Shown: positions 7,003-16,371, counted from the first letter of the stretch. The stretch is 64,000 nucleotides of DNA from Aurantibacter aestuarii (GCF_003008425.1 NZ_PXOQ01000007.1:62001-126000), one strand, 5' to 3'. Made by a program: numbers and translations. The notes: generated by a model not told the origin, from the letters alone.

Positions 7003-8061
7003 ATGAAAAAAAGAATTCTAGTAGCACCTCTTAATTGGGGAATTGGTCACGCTTGTCGTTGTATACCTATTATTAAAGCCTTAATAGAAAACAATTTTGA
7101 TGTGGTATTGGCAAGTGACCATGAAGCGTTAATGCTCCTGCAAAAAGAATTTCCATTTTTAGACTCTGTCGCTTTACCAGGTTACAATGTTAGCTACTCG
7201 ACTCAAAAAAAAAGCTTTAAAAGTCATTTAATAAAGCAGCTTCCTAAAATTTATCGGGCAATACAAGCAGAGCATAAGGCAACACAACAAATAATTACAG
7301 AGTTTAAGATTGATGGTATCCTATCGGATAATCGTCTAGGTGTTTACAGCAAGCATATTCCATCTATTTTTATAACACACCAACTAAATGTTCTAAGTGG
7401 TAATACCACATTTCTATCGTCTAAACTCCATGAGTTATTTATAAAAAAATTTAATGAATGCTGGGTTCCTGATTTTGAAACCACTCCTAATTTAAGCGGG
7501 AAACTTAGTCATCATTCAACTAAAAAACAACCTATACCTATTAAATTTATAGGTGCTTTAAGCAGATTTTTTATTGAAACTCGTGAGATTAAAACCGATA
7601 TTTTAGTAGTTCTATCTGGTCCCGAGCCACAACGAAGTCTATTAGCCGATAAACTTATTGAAGAGTTAAAAAAGAGTCCGAAAAAAATAGTATTGGTTAA
7701 AGGTATTATTGAACAAGAACAGACCAAAATTATTGATGCAAATCTGACGATTTATAATTTTTTAAATTCTGAAGATTTACAAAAGTTTTTAAATGAATCT
7801 GAGCTTATTATTTGCCGTTCGGGATATACCAGTATTATGGATTTGGCTAAACTTAAAAAAAAGGTGTTTTTTATACCTACGCCAGGACAATTTGAACAGG
7901 AATATTTAGCTGAACATCTTCAGAACTCTGGAATTGCACCCTATTGTCCTCAAAAGAATTTTAGTTTGGTAAAATTAAATGAGCTTAAAAATTTTAGCGG
8001 TTTTACAGATTTAGATTTTACTGAAAAATTAGACTCTAATTTATTCTACAGGTTTAGATAA
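7003..8061 (+). CDS. MurG-like glycosyltransferase (GT28-type fold)
   Basis: A 352-residue GT-B fold glycosyltransferase. The N-terminal domain opens with KKRILVAPLNWGIGHACRC, where GIGHACR is the glycine-rich acceptor-side loop also seen in MurG and UDP-glucuronosyltransferases. The C-terminal domain has LVVLSGPEPQR near 207 and the nucleotide-sugar site CRSGYTSIMDL followed by PTPGQFEQEYLAEHL near 270-305. Donor and acceptor are unknown; homologues often act on lipids or polysaccharides. I prefer the ATG at 7003 over the TTG at 6994, which lies in the -7 box. Its last 21 bp overlap the 3' end of the convergent kinase gene. Confidence 0.82.
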   Translation: MKKRILVAPLNWGIGHACRCIPIIKALIENNFDVVLASDHEALMLLQKEFPFLDSVALPGYNVSYSTQKKSFKSHLIKQLPKIYRAIQAEHKATQQIITEFKIDGILSDNRLGVYSKHIPSIFITHQLNVLSGNTTFLSSKLHELFIKKFNECWVPDFETTPNLSGKLSHHSTKKQPIPIKFIGALSRFFIETREIKTDILVVLSGPEPQRSLLADKLIEELKKSPKKIVLVKGIIEQEQTKIIDANLTIYNFLNSEDLQKFLNESELIICRSGYTSIMDLAKLKKKVFFIPTPGQFEQEYLAEHLQNSGIAPYCPQKNFSLVKLNELKNFSGFTDLDFTEKLDSNLFYRFR

Positions 8062-9081
8062 GGTGAAAGAAAACTCACTACCTACATTATGTTCACTTTC
8101 TACATAAATACGCTCATTGTGAGCTTCAATAATATGTTTTACGATAGACAATCCGAGTCCAGAACCACCTTCTTTACGGGAACCACTTTTATCGACTCTA
8201 TAGAACCTCTCAAAAACACGTTTTAAATTTGTTTTTTCAATACCTTCACCATTATCGGTTACACGAACAATAAATTTATTTTTTAAAAGCTTTTCTATGG
8301 TAACTTCGGTCGTTCCTTTTTCTCTTCCATACTTAATCGAATTCACAATAAGATTGGTAAGCGCTTGCTGGATACGCTCTTTATCGGCAAAAACATAAAT
8401 AGGTTCTTGATATACTTTATCAAAAGTTAAGGTGATTTTTCGCTTTGCTGCTTTCATTTCAAGTAAATCGAAAACATTTTGCACCAAATCTATTATATTA
8501 AACACTTCTTTATTTAATACAAGATTTCCTACTTCTAGTTTGGTAAGCATATCTAAATCGTTAACAATATAGATTAATCGTTCTACACCTTTACTGGCAC
8601 GTTCTAGATATTTCTTTGTAATTTTCTTATCGCTCATTGCACCATCCAAAAGGGTTTCTACATAACCCTGAACCGTAAAAAGAGGTGTTTTTAATTCGTG
8701 AGACACATTACCCATAAATTCTTTGCGGTAGCTCTCTCTAATTTTTAAGGATTCAATTTCAAACTTTTTATCTCTGGCATACTTATCTATTTCCTGAGTA
8801 AGCGTTGCCATATCTGTAGTTACTTTTTTGTCTGTAAATTCTGCAGACTCCAACAGAGTTAAGTCTTCGTAAATCTTATTTACTCTTTTGTAAATAAAAT
8901 TTTGAACCCGATGCTGTATAACAAAAAAAGAAAGCCAAAAAATGATAACAAAAAAAGCAAGAACATACCAAGACCAGAGATTTTGGATATATAAAAAGAT
9001 GCCCAGAACAAAAGTTGTTAAAAGCGCTATAAACAGCGAAGTATAAAATGCAAATTTGTATGTTTTTTTAAACTGCATCAC
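8041..9081 (-). CDS. PhoR-like sensor histidine kinase
   Basis: A 346-residue membrane kinase. Two transmembrane segments (about 11-31 and 37-56) are joined by only a few residues, so there is almost no periplasmic sensor, as in PhoR. A coiled linker follows, then HisKA with NVSHELKTPL (phospho-acceptor His128) and an ATPase domain with N box NLIVNSIKYG, G1 DNGEGI and G2 GSGLGLSIV. It is the second gene of a two-component operon, one base after the regulator stop codon. The phosphate reading rests on this architecture and on the receptor and PiT genes that follow; other envelope-stress kinases share the layout. A PAS domain, present in many PhoR proteins, is not evident. Confidence 0.85.
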   Translation of the reverse strand: MMQFKKTYKFAFYTSLFIALLTTFVLGIFLYIQNLWSWYVLAFFVIIFWLSFFVIQHRVQNFIYKRVNKIYEDLTLLESAEFTDKKVTTDMATLTQEIDKYARDKKFEIESLKIRESYRKEFMGNVSHELKTPLFTVQGYVETLLDGAMSDKKITKKYLERASKGVERLIYIVNDLDMLTKLEVGNLVLNKEVFNIIDLVQNVFDLLEMKAAKRKITLTFDKVYQEPIYVFADKERIQQALTNLIVNSIKYGREKGTTEVTIEKLLKNKFIVRVTDNGEGIEKTNLKRVFERFYRVDKSGSRKEGGSGLGLSIVKHIIEAHNERIYVESEHNVGSEFSFTLSKPVE

Positions 9082-9082
9082 A

Positions 9083-9769
9083 TTATTCTACAAACTTATA
9101 ACCGACACCTTTCACGGTTTTAAAGCTTTTATCCCCTATCTTCTCTCTTAATTTTCTAATATGCACATCTATAGTTCTGCCACCTACAACGACCTCATTA
9201 CCCCAAACTTTATCCAAGATATCTTCCCGTTTAAATACTTTTCCTGGTTGAGATGTTAATAGAGCAAGTAATTCAAATTCTTTACGAGGTAAAACAATTT
9301 CTTGCTTGTTTAAATATATTTTGTATTCATCTCTGTTAATAACCAAGTTTCCTAGTTTTAAAACTTCAGTATTAGAAACACTGTCAGTACTTAGTCGTCT
9401 TAGAAGTGCTTTAACCTTGCTTACTAACACTTTAGGTTTTATTGGTTTCGTGATATAATCGTCTGCTCCTGCTTCAAAACCTGCAACCTGCGAATAATCT
9501 TCGCTACGAGCGGTTAGAAATGTAATAATAGAGTTAGATAACTCTGGCTGCTTTCTAATAGCTTCACAAGTTTCTACTCCATCCATTTCTGGCATCATTA
9601 CATCTAAGATAATTAAGTGTGGCTTATGCTTTTTTGCTTTTTTTAGACCATCTTTGCCATTATCTGCTTTAATTACCTGATAACCTTCTTGCGACAAATT
9701 ATAACCAACAATCTCTAAAATATCTGGTTCGTCATCTACTAATAAGATTTTTATATCTTTTGTTTCCAT
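9083..9769 (-). CDS. OmpR/PhoB-family response regulator
   Basis: A 228-residue regulator with a receiver domain and a winged-helix DNA-binding domain. The acidic pocket is VDDEPD (Asp12/13), the phospho-acceptor is Asp56 in LIILDVMMPEMDG, and the conserved Lys is in YITKPIKP. The C-terminal part has ELLALLTSQPGKVFKRE and VWGNEVVVGGRTIDVHIRKLR, ending GVGYKF. Transcribed first in the operon, it has a TATATTTG box 19 nt upstream. It most resembles PhoB/PhoP regulators. The neighbouring TonB receptor, T9SS protein and PiT permease suggest a role in phosphate response, which is inference. Confidence 0.88.
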   Translation of the reverse strand: METKDIKILLVDDEPDILEIVGYNLSQEGYQVIKADNGKDGLKKAKKHKPHLIILDVMMPEMDGVETCEAIRKQPELSNSIITFLTARSEDYSQVAGFEAGADDYITKPIKPKVLVSKVKALLRRLSTDSVSNTEVLKLGNLVINRDEYKIYLNKQEIVLPRKEFELLALLTSQPGKVFKREDILDKVWGNEVVVGGRTIDVHIRKLREKIGDKSFKTVKGVGYKFVE

Positions 9770-9787
9770 ATGTACATTTATACATTA

Positions 9788-9795
9788 CAAATATA
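9788..9795 (-). promoter_or_regulatory. Promoter -7 box of the response regulator operon
   Basis: Minus-strand TATATTTG, a perfect TAnnTTTG match, 19 nt upstream of the regulator ATG. Confidence 0.5.
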
Positions 9796-9883
9796 AAGTT
9801 AAATGTTTTATGTTAATAGAATGCGACTTCTAATAACAATTTCATAACATGGATTATTCGGTTGCACTCACTTTATCACTAAA

Positions 9884-9907
9884 AATAAACACTTAAAAGT
9901 GTTTATT
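9884..9907. promoter_or_regulatory. 24-bp near-perfect palindrome, possible operator
   Basis: Two perfect 11-bp arms (9884-9894 and 9897-9907) are separated by two bases. No T-run follows, so it is not a standard terminator. It lies in the 244-bp divergent region between the response regulator and the T9SS gene. The left arm contains AATAAACACTTA, which recurs at 11805-11816 before the TonB receptor gene. Confidence 0.4.
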
Positions 9908-9982
9908 CCTCAACCAATGTTATCTTATTGTAAAGATGCGTTATAGTATTCTTAAAAACTTTTAAGGAACGGATTAATCTTA

Positions 9983-9990
9983 TAGATTTG
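9983..9990 (+). promoter_or_regulatory. Promoter -7 box of the T9SS gene
   Basis: TAGATTTG matches TAnnTTTG, 24 nt upstream of the ATG at 10014. Confidence 0.5.
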
Positions 9991-10013
9991 CATAAAATCA
10001 AAATATTACAATT

Positions 10014-11699
10014 ATGAAAAAAATTTACTTATTATTATTAATGTTAACATCTTTCGTGTCTTTCGGGCAAGTTGTTAATGGAAGTTTTGAGACTTGGTCT
10101 CAAACCACTAATCCAGATAATTGGACTTTTGAGGCAGGCACTACGTTAACACAAGATATGACTACAGTTAATGATGGAACCTCTTCAATGCGAGTAGATG
10201 TAACAACTGCAACACAAGGTAACACGGACTTTAGACAAAGTGTACCTGTTGTAGCTGGGACAGTTTATGATGTTTCAGTAGATGTTTACCATACAGACAG
10301 TTTTGCTGCAGCTAGGCTTTTTGCTGGTAACTATCAAGGATACTCCGACCAAAATATTGTTGGCTCATGGCAAACAATAAATTATGTATATACTGCCACA
10401 ACAACTGGAGGAGTAGATTTTGGATTAAGGTTTTACGATCAAACCGGATTTTCAGGTTCTTCAGTTATGTATATTGACAATTTTAGAGTTACTGCTCAAG
10501 CGACTCCAAGTTTAGCAATAACGTCTCCAACAGATGGAGCTATTGTATATTCTCAGGATGTAAATGTAGCTTTTAGTGTACAAAATTTTAATGTAGATTC
10601 TCCAAGTAATGGTGATGGTTATATCACTTACAGCTTAGATGGCGCTGCTAATATTAGTAAATTTGACACCACTGATATTGTGTTTACGGGATTATCTTTC
10701 GGAACACATACAGTAGATATGGAATTAGTGGATAATGCTGGTGCATCCCTATCTCCTGCAGTAACATCTACAGTATCATTTACTATTTCTCAGGTTCAAT
10801 TATTACCATTTACAGATAGTTTTAATTATACAGATGGAGAATTACTAGCTAATCAACCAGCTTGGACTAACTATTTCTCAGGTGATGATGTAATTATTTC
10901 AACTGATAACTTATCATATTCTACTTTAAACGGATTTGGAAATGCTGCTTCTTTTGATGGTTCAGGATCAGATCCATTAGTTGATTTTACACCAACAAGT
11001 GCAGGTAAAATTTATTCTTCATTTATGTTAAGAGTAGATACTTTTGACGCAACACCTTCTGATGGTTATTTTGCAATTCTAAGAAATGATTCAGGATCAT
11101 ATATAGGTAGAGTTTATATTTCACCATTGACTGCAACTACTTATTCACTAGGTGTAAGTAGTGGTAATTTAGACCCAAGTCAAATTGCTCCTGCTGTATT
11201 AAATGTAGGAGACACTGTATTTGTTGTATTTAACTATGACTTAGATGCAGACACAGTAGAATTATGGGTAAATCCTACATTAGGAGGAACTGAGCCAGCA
11301 TCAGATATTAACACTATGTCTGGATCAACTGGCAATACTATTTCTCAATTTTTACTTAGACAAGATAACCCAGGAACTACTCCTGCGTTAATTTTTGATG
11401 AGTTAAGGTTAGGTACTACTTGGGCAGATGTAACTCCAAGCACATTATCTACAGATAACTTTATATCTAATGCAGACTTTAGCGTTTATCCAAATCCAGT
11501 TAGTAACGGAACTGTAACTATTAAATCGGCAAGCAACAACCCAATGTCTGTTAATGTATTTGATGTTTTAGGGAAAAAAGTTTTAGAGACTAAGGTTTCT
11601 AATAACACGCTTAATGTTTCGACTTTAAAAGCTGGTGTTTATATTTTAAATATCACTCAGAATAACAATTCTATCACAAAGAAATTGGTAATTAAATAA
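10014..11699 (+). CDS. T9SS type A sorting domain protein, extracellular
   Basis: A 561-residue protein exported by Sec and then by the type IX secretion system. The signal peptide ends SFVSFGQ (about residue 19). A galactose-binding-like module (20-160, containing VNGSFETW and YIDNFRVT) follows, then an Ig/fibronectin-like module with LAITSPTDGAIVYSQDVNVAF, then a lectin-like region from about 260 to 470. The C-terminus carries the Por-type tail FSVYPNPVSNGTVTIK ending in KLVIK. No catalytic domain is visible, so it may be an adhesin or binding protein. It has its own promoter and a strong terminator, so it is transcribed alone, next to the two-component genes that may control it. Confidence 0.85.
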   Translation: MKKIYLLLLMLTSFVSFGQVVNGSFETWSQTTNPDNWTFEAGTTLTQDMTTVNDGTSSMRVDVTTATQGNTDFRQSVPVVAGTVYDVSVDVYHTDSFAAARLFAGNYQGYSDQNIVGSWQTINYVYTATTTGGVDFGLRFYDQTGFSGSSVMYIDNFRVTAQATPSLAITSPTDGAIVYSQDVNVAFSVQNFNVDSPSNGDGYITYSLDGAANISKFDTTDIVFTGLSFGTHTVDMELVDNAGASLSPAVTSTVSFTISQVQLLPFTDSFNYTDGELLANQPAWTNYFSGDDVIISTDNLSYSTLNGFGNAASFDGSGSDPLVDFTPTSAGKIYSSFMLRVDTFDATPSDGYFAILRNDSGSYIGRVYISPLTATTYSLGVSSGNLDPSQIAPAVLNVGDTVFVVFNYDLDADTVELWVNPTLGGTEPASDINTMSGSTGNTISQFLLRQDNPGTTPALIFDELRLGTTWADVTPSTLSTDNFISNADFSVYPNPVSNGTVTIKSASNNPMSVNVFDVLGKKVLETKVSNNTLNVSTLKAGVYILNITQNNNSITKKLVIK

Positions 11700-11720
11700 T
11701 TACCAATTTCATACATAATT

Positions 11721-11751
11721 AAGAGCAGCTTTTTTAGCTGCTCTTTTTTTT
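11721..11751 (+). terminator. Rho-independent terminator of the T9SS gene
   Basis: A perfect 10-bp stem (11721-11730 with 11736-11745) with a 5-base loop and a following run of T to 11751. Confidence 0.9.
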
Positions 11752-11810
11752 GACCTAATGTTAAGTAATTGTAAACTCAATACTCGATAAGCTAACAATT
11801 AATTAATAAA

Positions 11811-11846
11811 CACTTAGCCTACACTTAACTTAAAAACCACTTAACC
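11811..11846 (+). promoter_or_regulatory. Pho-box-like 11-bp direct repeats before the TonB receptor
   Basis: CACTTA occurs at 11811 and 11822 (11 bp apart), and ACTTAA occurs at 11828 and 11839 (also 11 bp apart). Direct half-sites spaced by 11 bp are the general layout bound by PhoB-family regulators. The array lies 36-70 nt before the receptor ATG. The sequence differs from the enterobacterial Pho box, so the assignment is inference. Confidence 0.35.
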
Positions 11847-11881
11847 ATCGTTAATTTGCACCGAAAAACAAACACAAATTA

Positions 11882-14701
11882 ATGAAACAACTTACACTTT
11901 TCTTTGCTCTATTGCTTACAGCAGTAGTATTTGGACAAGACACAGGTTCTATAGTAGGTAAAATTACAGATAAAGATTTTAACGACGAACCACTTCCGTT
12001 TGCGAACGTTTTAATTAAAGGCACCACAAAAGGAACATCGTCTGACATAGATGGTCTTTTTGCATTAGAAAATTTAGAACCAGGAAGTTATGATATAGAG
12101 TTTAGCTTTGTTGGCTATGAAACACAAGTTATTACCGCTACTGTTGTAGCAAACAAAGTAACAGAAATTAACATCCCAATGGGAACGAGTTCTGCTTCTT
12201 TAGACGAAGTATTAATACAAACCACTGTTTCTAGAGAAAGTGAAACAGCTTTACTTTTAGAGCAGAAAAAAGCAGTAGAGATAAAACAAAGTATTGGAGC
12301 TGACGAATTATCTCGTAAAGGAGTTAGCGATGCTGCTGGTGCTGTTGCTAAAATATCTGGCGTATCTAAACAAGAAGGTTCAAGTAATGTTTATGTAAGA
12401 GGTTTAGGAGATCGTTATTTAAATACCACATTAAACGGTTTGTCTTTACCATCTAACGATGTAAATAAAAAGAATATTGATTTAAATTTATTCTCTTCAG
12501 ACATCATTCAAAACGTATCAATTAGTAAAGCCTATGCATCTCAATTTTATGGAGATTTTGCAGCTGGTAACGTAGATATTTCATCTAAAGAACATACAGG
12601 GAAATCTTACATTGAAGCTTTTTCTGGTTCTGGTTTTAACACCAATGCTATTGATAAAAACTTTGTAAGAAGTGAAGGTACTGGGTATTTTGGTTACTAC
12701 GGAAGGTATGATCATAATCCATTTGCTGTTATTTTATCTCATGGCGTAGACCCTGTTAGCGTAAATACACCTATTAATTTAAACTACGGTGTTTCTGGAG
12801 GCACGAGTTATACGTTTAAAAATGACTCTAAATTAAGTTTCTTTGGGACAGCTTCTTTTGAAAACAGTTATGAGTACAGAAAAGGTAAGGCTGTAGATTT
12901 TTCAACTATCATAAAGAAACGTTTTGACGAGTCTGAAGAATTTGAATATTCTACAACCACTACCGCAATGGGTAATTTAACCTATAAAATAAATAGCGAT
13001 AACAAACTACAATTCAATTCTATCTTCATTAATAATTCTTCAGACGAAGTAGGTTATTTTGGTATTGATGGAAATGGTTTTAATAGAGATTCTCAATCTA
13101 ATGTTAATGACGATATAGGATTTTATCAACAAAACACACAATTTGACCAAACTAAAATTTATGTAAATCAAATTTTAGGTAATCATAAATCTGGTAAATT
13201 AGAAATAGACTGGGGATTTGGTTATAATAAAGTATTCTCTAGACAACCAGACAGAAAGCGTTTTTCAATTGAAAATTACCAGTTGGCTTTAGACTCGGAC
13301 CCAACAACATTTCCTGCGTTTTATAGTAATGTTCCTTTTGACAACCAACGTTACTTCCAAAATATTGAAGACGACGAGTATAACGGACGCATAAATTTAG
13401 CTATCGAAGCTTCAGAGAAAGTTAAATTTAATATTGGTTATAATGGAAGAACCAAAAAAAGAAACTTTGACAACATTAGATATGGTTTTGACATCTTAGA
13501 TAATAATTATGACATTGAAGATGTGTCTAATCTAAATGCTGTCTTTAATCTAAGCAATGTAGATTTAACAAACAACCCAGCTAATAATCCTTTATATCAA
13601 ATAAAAGTATTAAATAACTACCCTACTCTTTCTACGACAAACCGTCCAGGATTACCAGAAAACACATATTCTGGAGTATTAGATATATATGCAGGATACC
13701 TTGATGCGCAAATTAAACCTAGTGATAAATGGTTATTTGTACCTGGTGCGAGAGTTGAGTCTTTCTCACAAATGGTAAACTACAACGTAACTACATTAGG
13801 TACTGGTGCTTTAGGTGCTGTTGAGTCTAAAGAAACCTTTTTCTTACCAAGTTTAAATATTAAATATAGTTTAACCGACGATATGAACCTTCGTTTTTCT
13901 GGAAGTAAAACAGTATCTACTCCAGAGTTTAAAGAGGTTGCTCCTTTTGTATATGAAGATGTTACCACTAGTATTGGTGGTAACCCAGATGTGATAGGCT
14001 TTTCTAAAATATTAAACTTAGATCTTAAATATGAATGGTTTTTTAGTAGAAGTGAATTATTCTCGGTTTCTGTGTTTAACAAAGTTATTAATGACCCAAT
14101 CAACCTTGTTGTAGCAAATGATGCTACAGGAACACAGCGATTTGCTAGAACAGGAGATAAAGCTACCATTTATGGGATTGAGCTTGAAGCAAGAAAAAAT
14201 ATCTTATCTAACGAGAACGATGATTCTATTTTAACTGCTGGAGCAAATATTACCTACATGAAAACAGAGCAAGATTTATATGCTCAAATTCCTGGTAGTA
14301 TTTCATCTTTTAATTTTGATAGAGATACAGACGAGTTACAAGGAGCATCTCCACTTCTTATTAATGCAGATTTAAGTTTTACTCCTCAATTTGAAAACTA
14401 CAAACCTACAGCAGGACTAGTATTTTCATACTTCTCAGACCGTATTGATGCATTAGGATCGGGTACTTTAGGGAATATTGTTGAACAAAGTGTATCAACC
14501 TTAGACTTTGTATTAAAAAATAAAATAAAAAGCAATTTCGAAATTAACTTTAGTGCTAAAAACCTATTAAACCCTAAAATTAGATACGTTAGAGAAAACA
14601 CACCTTTAGGTGATGTATTAGTAACCTCTGCCAACGGAGAAAGTGTAACAGATTACCAAAGAGGTATTAACCTTAGCTTACAATTAAAATATAAATTTTA
14701 A
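11882..14701 (+). CDS. TonB-dependent outer-membrane receptor with CarboxypepD_reg domain
   Basis: A 939-residue receptor. After the signal peptide (ending AVVFGQ) comes a carboxypeptidase-like regulatory domain (about 22-105, GSIVGKITDKDFNDEPLPFA), then a plug domain with VYVRGLGDRYLNTTLNGL and VDISSKEHTG, and a long beta-barrel ending in LQLKYKF with the terminal aromatic residue expected of outer-membrane barrels. No SusD partner is present; instead the beta-helix lipoprotein gene follows after 35 bp. The substrate is not readable from sequence. Its position between a PhoB-like regulator and a PiT permease, and the 11-bp repeats upstream, suggest phosphate or phosphorylated compounds. Confidence 0.88.
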   Translation: MKQLTLFFALLLTAVVFGQDTGSIVGKITDKDFNDEPLPFANVLIKGTTKGTSSDIDGLFALENLEPGSYDIEFSFVGYETQVITATVVANKVTEINIPMGTSSASLDEVLIQTTVSRESETALLLEQKKAVEIKQSIGADELSRKGVSDAAGAVAKISGVSKQEGSSNVYVRGLGDRYLNTTLNGLSLPSNDVNKKNIDLNLFSSDIIQNVSISKAYASQFYGDFAAGNVDISSKEHTGKSYIEAFSGSGFNTNAIDKNFVRSEGTGYFGYYGRYDHNPFAVILSHGVDPVSVNTPINLNYGVSGGTSYTFKNDSKLSFFGTASFENSYEYRKGKAVDFSTIIKKRFDESEEFEYSTTTTAMGNLTYKINSDNKLQFNSIFINNSSDEVGYFGIDGNGFNRDSQSNVNDDIGFYQQNTQFDQTKIYVNQILGNHKSGKLEIDWGFGYNKVFSRQPDRKRFSIENYQLALDSDPTTFPAFYSNVPFDNQRYFQNIEDDEYNGRINLAIEASEKVKFNIGYNGRTKKRNFDNIRYGFDILDNNYDIEDVSNLNAVFNLSNVDLTNNPANNPLYQIKVLNNYPTLSTTNRPGLPENTYSGVLDIYAGYLDAQIKPSDKWLFVPGARVESFSQMVNYNVTTLGTGALGAVESKETFFLPSLNIKYSLTDDMNLRFSGSKTVSTPEFKEVAPFVYEDVTTSIGGNPDVIGFSKILNLDLKYEWFFSRSELFSVSVFNKVINDPINLVVANDATGTQRFARTGDKATIYGIELEARKNILSNENDDSILTAGANITYMKTEQDLYAQIPGSISSFNFDRDTDELQGASPLLINADLSFTPQFENYKPTAGLVFSYFSDRIDALGSGTLGNIVEQSVSTLDFVLKNKIKSNFEINFSAKNLLNPKIRYVRENTPLGDVLVTSANGESVTDYQRGINLSLQLKYKF

Positions 14702-14736
14702 CAACTAAATATTACATAAATTAAACTAAAACGAAA

Positions 14737-15909
14737 ATGAAAAAACAACTTATCTTAGGACTTGCATTGGCAGTTTCAATGTTCTCTTGTACTACAGACG
14801 ATACATCTGATATTGTAATTAATGATAACAGTGTAACAAATAACAACAATGGTAACGGAAACGGAAACGGTAATCAAAACGTTACGCTTCAAGGAAATTA
14901 CTTTACAGATTTAACTTTAGATCCATCAATTAACTATACACTTGGAGGACCATTAGTTATGACCTCTGGAACAACTTTAACTATTCCAGAATGTATGACT
15001 ATTAGAGCTAACGCTAATGGGGCACAAGTTTACATCGCTATTGCTCAAGGTGCAAAAATTATAGCAAACGGATCGGCTACTTGTCCAATTGTATTAACTT
15101 CTAATGCAGCAGTTCCTGCAGCTGGAGATTGGGGTGGATTAATTATTTTAGGTAAAGCACCTATTAACTCTGCAAGTGGAACTGCTACAGCAACTTCTGA
15201 AATTGGTAACTTACCTTACGGTGGACCAGATGCTGGTGACAATTCAGGATCTTTATCTTATGTAAGAGTAGAGTATTCTGGTGGTGCTGCTTCTAGTGCT
15301 TCAGAAAATAATGGATTTTCTTTTTACGGTGTAGGAAATGGAACTAACGTAGATCATATTCAAGCTTACGAAGGTAAAGATGATGGTATTGAATTTTTTG
15401 GAGGAACTGTAAACGCTAGTTTCGTATCTTCAATCAATTCTCAAGACGATTCTGTAGATTGGACTGAAGGATTTACAGGAACTTTAACAGATGTATATAT
15501 CAAAAACAGAGCATCAGATGATAAAGCTATCGAAGGTGATGGTTTAAACAATGATGTTGGAAACTTAGGTGGTTTCTTATCTAACCCAACTATTGTTAAC
15601 TTAACAATTGTAGGTGAAGGTTCTACTAACTCTCCTGAAGCAGTACGTTTAAGAGTAGGAACTAAAGGATCTTTTACAAACGTAAGTATTACTGGTTACG
15701 GTGAAGGATTTGATTTAGACGACTCACAAACAGGAGTTAATGTAGTAAACGATGAATTACAAGTTACTGATGTTACTTTTACAGATGTATTAGTAAAAGT
15801 GAAAAATGATACTGGATCTGTATTTACTGACGCTGATTTTTATACAGGTGAAGGAAACGGAACTGGAACAGACTATGCAACTTGGGGAGCAGGTTGGACC
15901 GCACAGTAA
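14737..15909 (+). CDS. Surface lipoprotein with parallel beta-helix-like repeats
   Basis: A 390-residue lipoprotein. The signal AVSMFSC gives the lipidated Cys at about residue 18, and an Asn/Gly-rich linker (NNNNGNGNGNGN) separates it from the folded part. The remainder is rich in short beta turns, Asn, Gly and Asp, for example GDWGGLIILGKAPINS, SLSYVRVEYSGG and EGKDDGIEFFGG. It resembles right-handed beta-helix proteins found beside TonB-dependent receptors in Bacteroidota. It is probably co-transcribed with the receptor gene 35 bp upstream and may act as its surface-exposed binding partner, which is inference. Acidic Asp-rich stretches could bind calcium. A terminator shared with the next gene follows. 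Confidence 0.75.
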   Translation: MKKQLILGLALAVSMFSCTTDDTSDIVINDNSVTNNNNGNGNGNGNQNVTLQGNYFTDLTLDPSINYTLGGPLVMTSGTTLTIPECMTIRANANGAQVYIAIAQGAKIIANGSATCPIVLTSNAAVPAAGDWGGLIILGKAPINSASGTATATSEIGNLPYGGPDAGDNSGSLSYVRVEYSGGAASSASENNGFSFYGVGNGTNVDHIQAYEGKDDGIEFFGGTVNASFVSSINSQDDSVDWTEGFTGTLTDVYIKNRASDDKAIEGDGLNNDVGNLGGFLSNPTIVNLTIVGEGSTNSPEAVRLRVGTKGSFTNVSITGYGEGFDLDDSQTGVNVVNDELQVTDVTFTDVLVKVKNDTGSVFTDADFYTGEGNGTGTDYATWGAGWTAQ

Positions 15910-15927
15910 TAATATAATTGCATAAAA

Positions 15928-15958
15928 AAAAAGCCACGCAATTTGCGTGGCTTTTTTT
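15928..15958. terminator. Bidirectional terminator
   Basis: GCCACGCA pairs with TGCGTGGC and is flanked by A-run and T-run, so it serves both the lipoprotein gene and the convergent small gene. Confidence 0.9.
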
Positions 15959-15977
15959 TATGTTTAACCTAAATATA

Positions 15978-16340
15978 TTATGGTAATTCTCTATCTGCAA
16001 TACTGTTTTTTGTAATCCAAGTATTAACATTAGCTACAGTATTGTTACTGTAATCTACCTCATTTAAAGTGTCTTTAGACCAGTAAAACCATTTCCCAGT
16101 TTTTTCACCATTGTTATACTGTGCAGAAACTTTTTTGTTTCCTTCATTGTCATAGCTAATCCAGTCGCCTTGTAATTTTCCTTCTTTAGTATAAAAACCT
16201 GTTTGCACTATATTACCATTTTCATTGTAATAAGTAGCTTCAATAAGATTGGTATCCTCATTAAATTTTAATGTTCTTTCATTTTGTGCGAATACACTTG
16301 TTCCAACCAATAAAAGAACTAATACGATTAAATTTTTCAT
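15978..16340 (-). CDS. Small secreted MORN/YwqK-like repeat protein
   Basis: A 120-residue exported protein. The signal peptide MKNLIVLVLLLVGTSVFAQ is followed by MORN-like units: GNIVQTGFYTKEGKLQGDW, NKKVSAQYNNGEKTGKWFYW. Such proteins are often labelled YwqK-family antitoxin, but no toxin partner is next to it and a signal peptide makes that role unlikely. Function is unknown; MORN units commonly mediate protein or membrane contact. It has a TATATTTG promoter box at 16372-16379 and shares the divergent region with the PiT permease gene. Confidence 0.75.
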   Translation of the reverse strand: MKNLIVLVLLLVGTSVFAQNERTLKFNEDTNLIEATYYNENGNIVQTGFYTKEGKLQGDWISYDNEGNKKVSAQYNNGEKTGKWFYWSKDTLNEVDYSNNTVANVNTWITKNSIADRELP

Positions 16341-16371
16341 AACAAATAGGTTTTAATTAATAATTACTTTA

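Noticed and set aside
15978-16340. YwqK-type antitoxin of a toxin-antitoxin pair
   Set aside because: It has a signal peptide and no adjacent toxin; kept as a MORN-like secreted protein.
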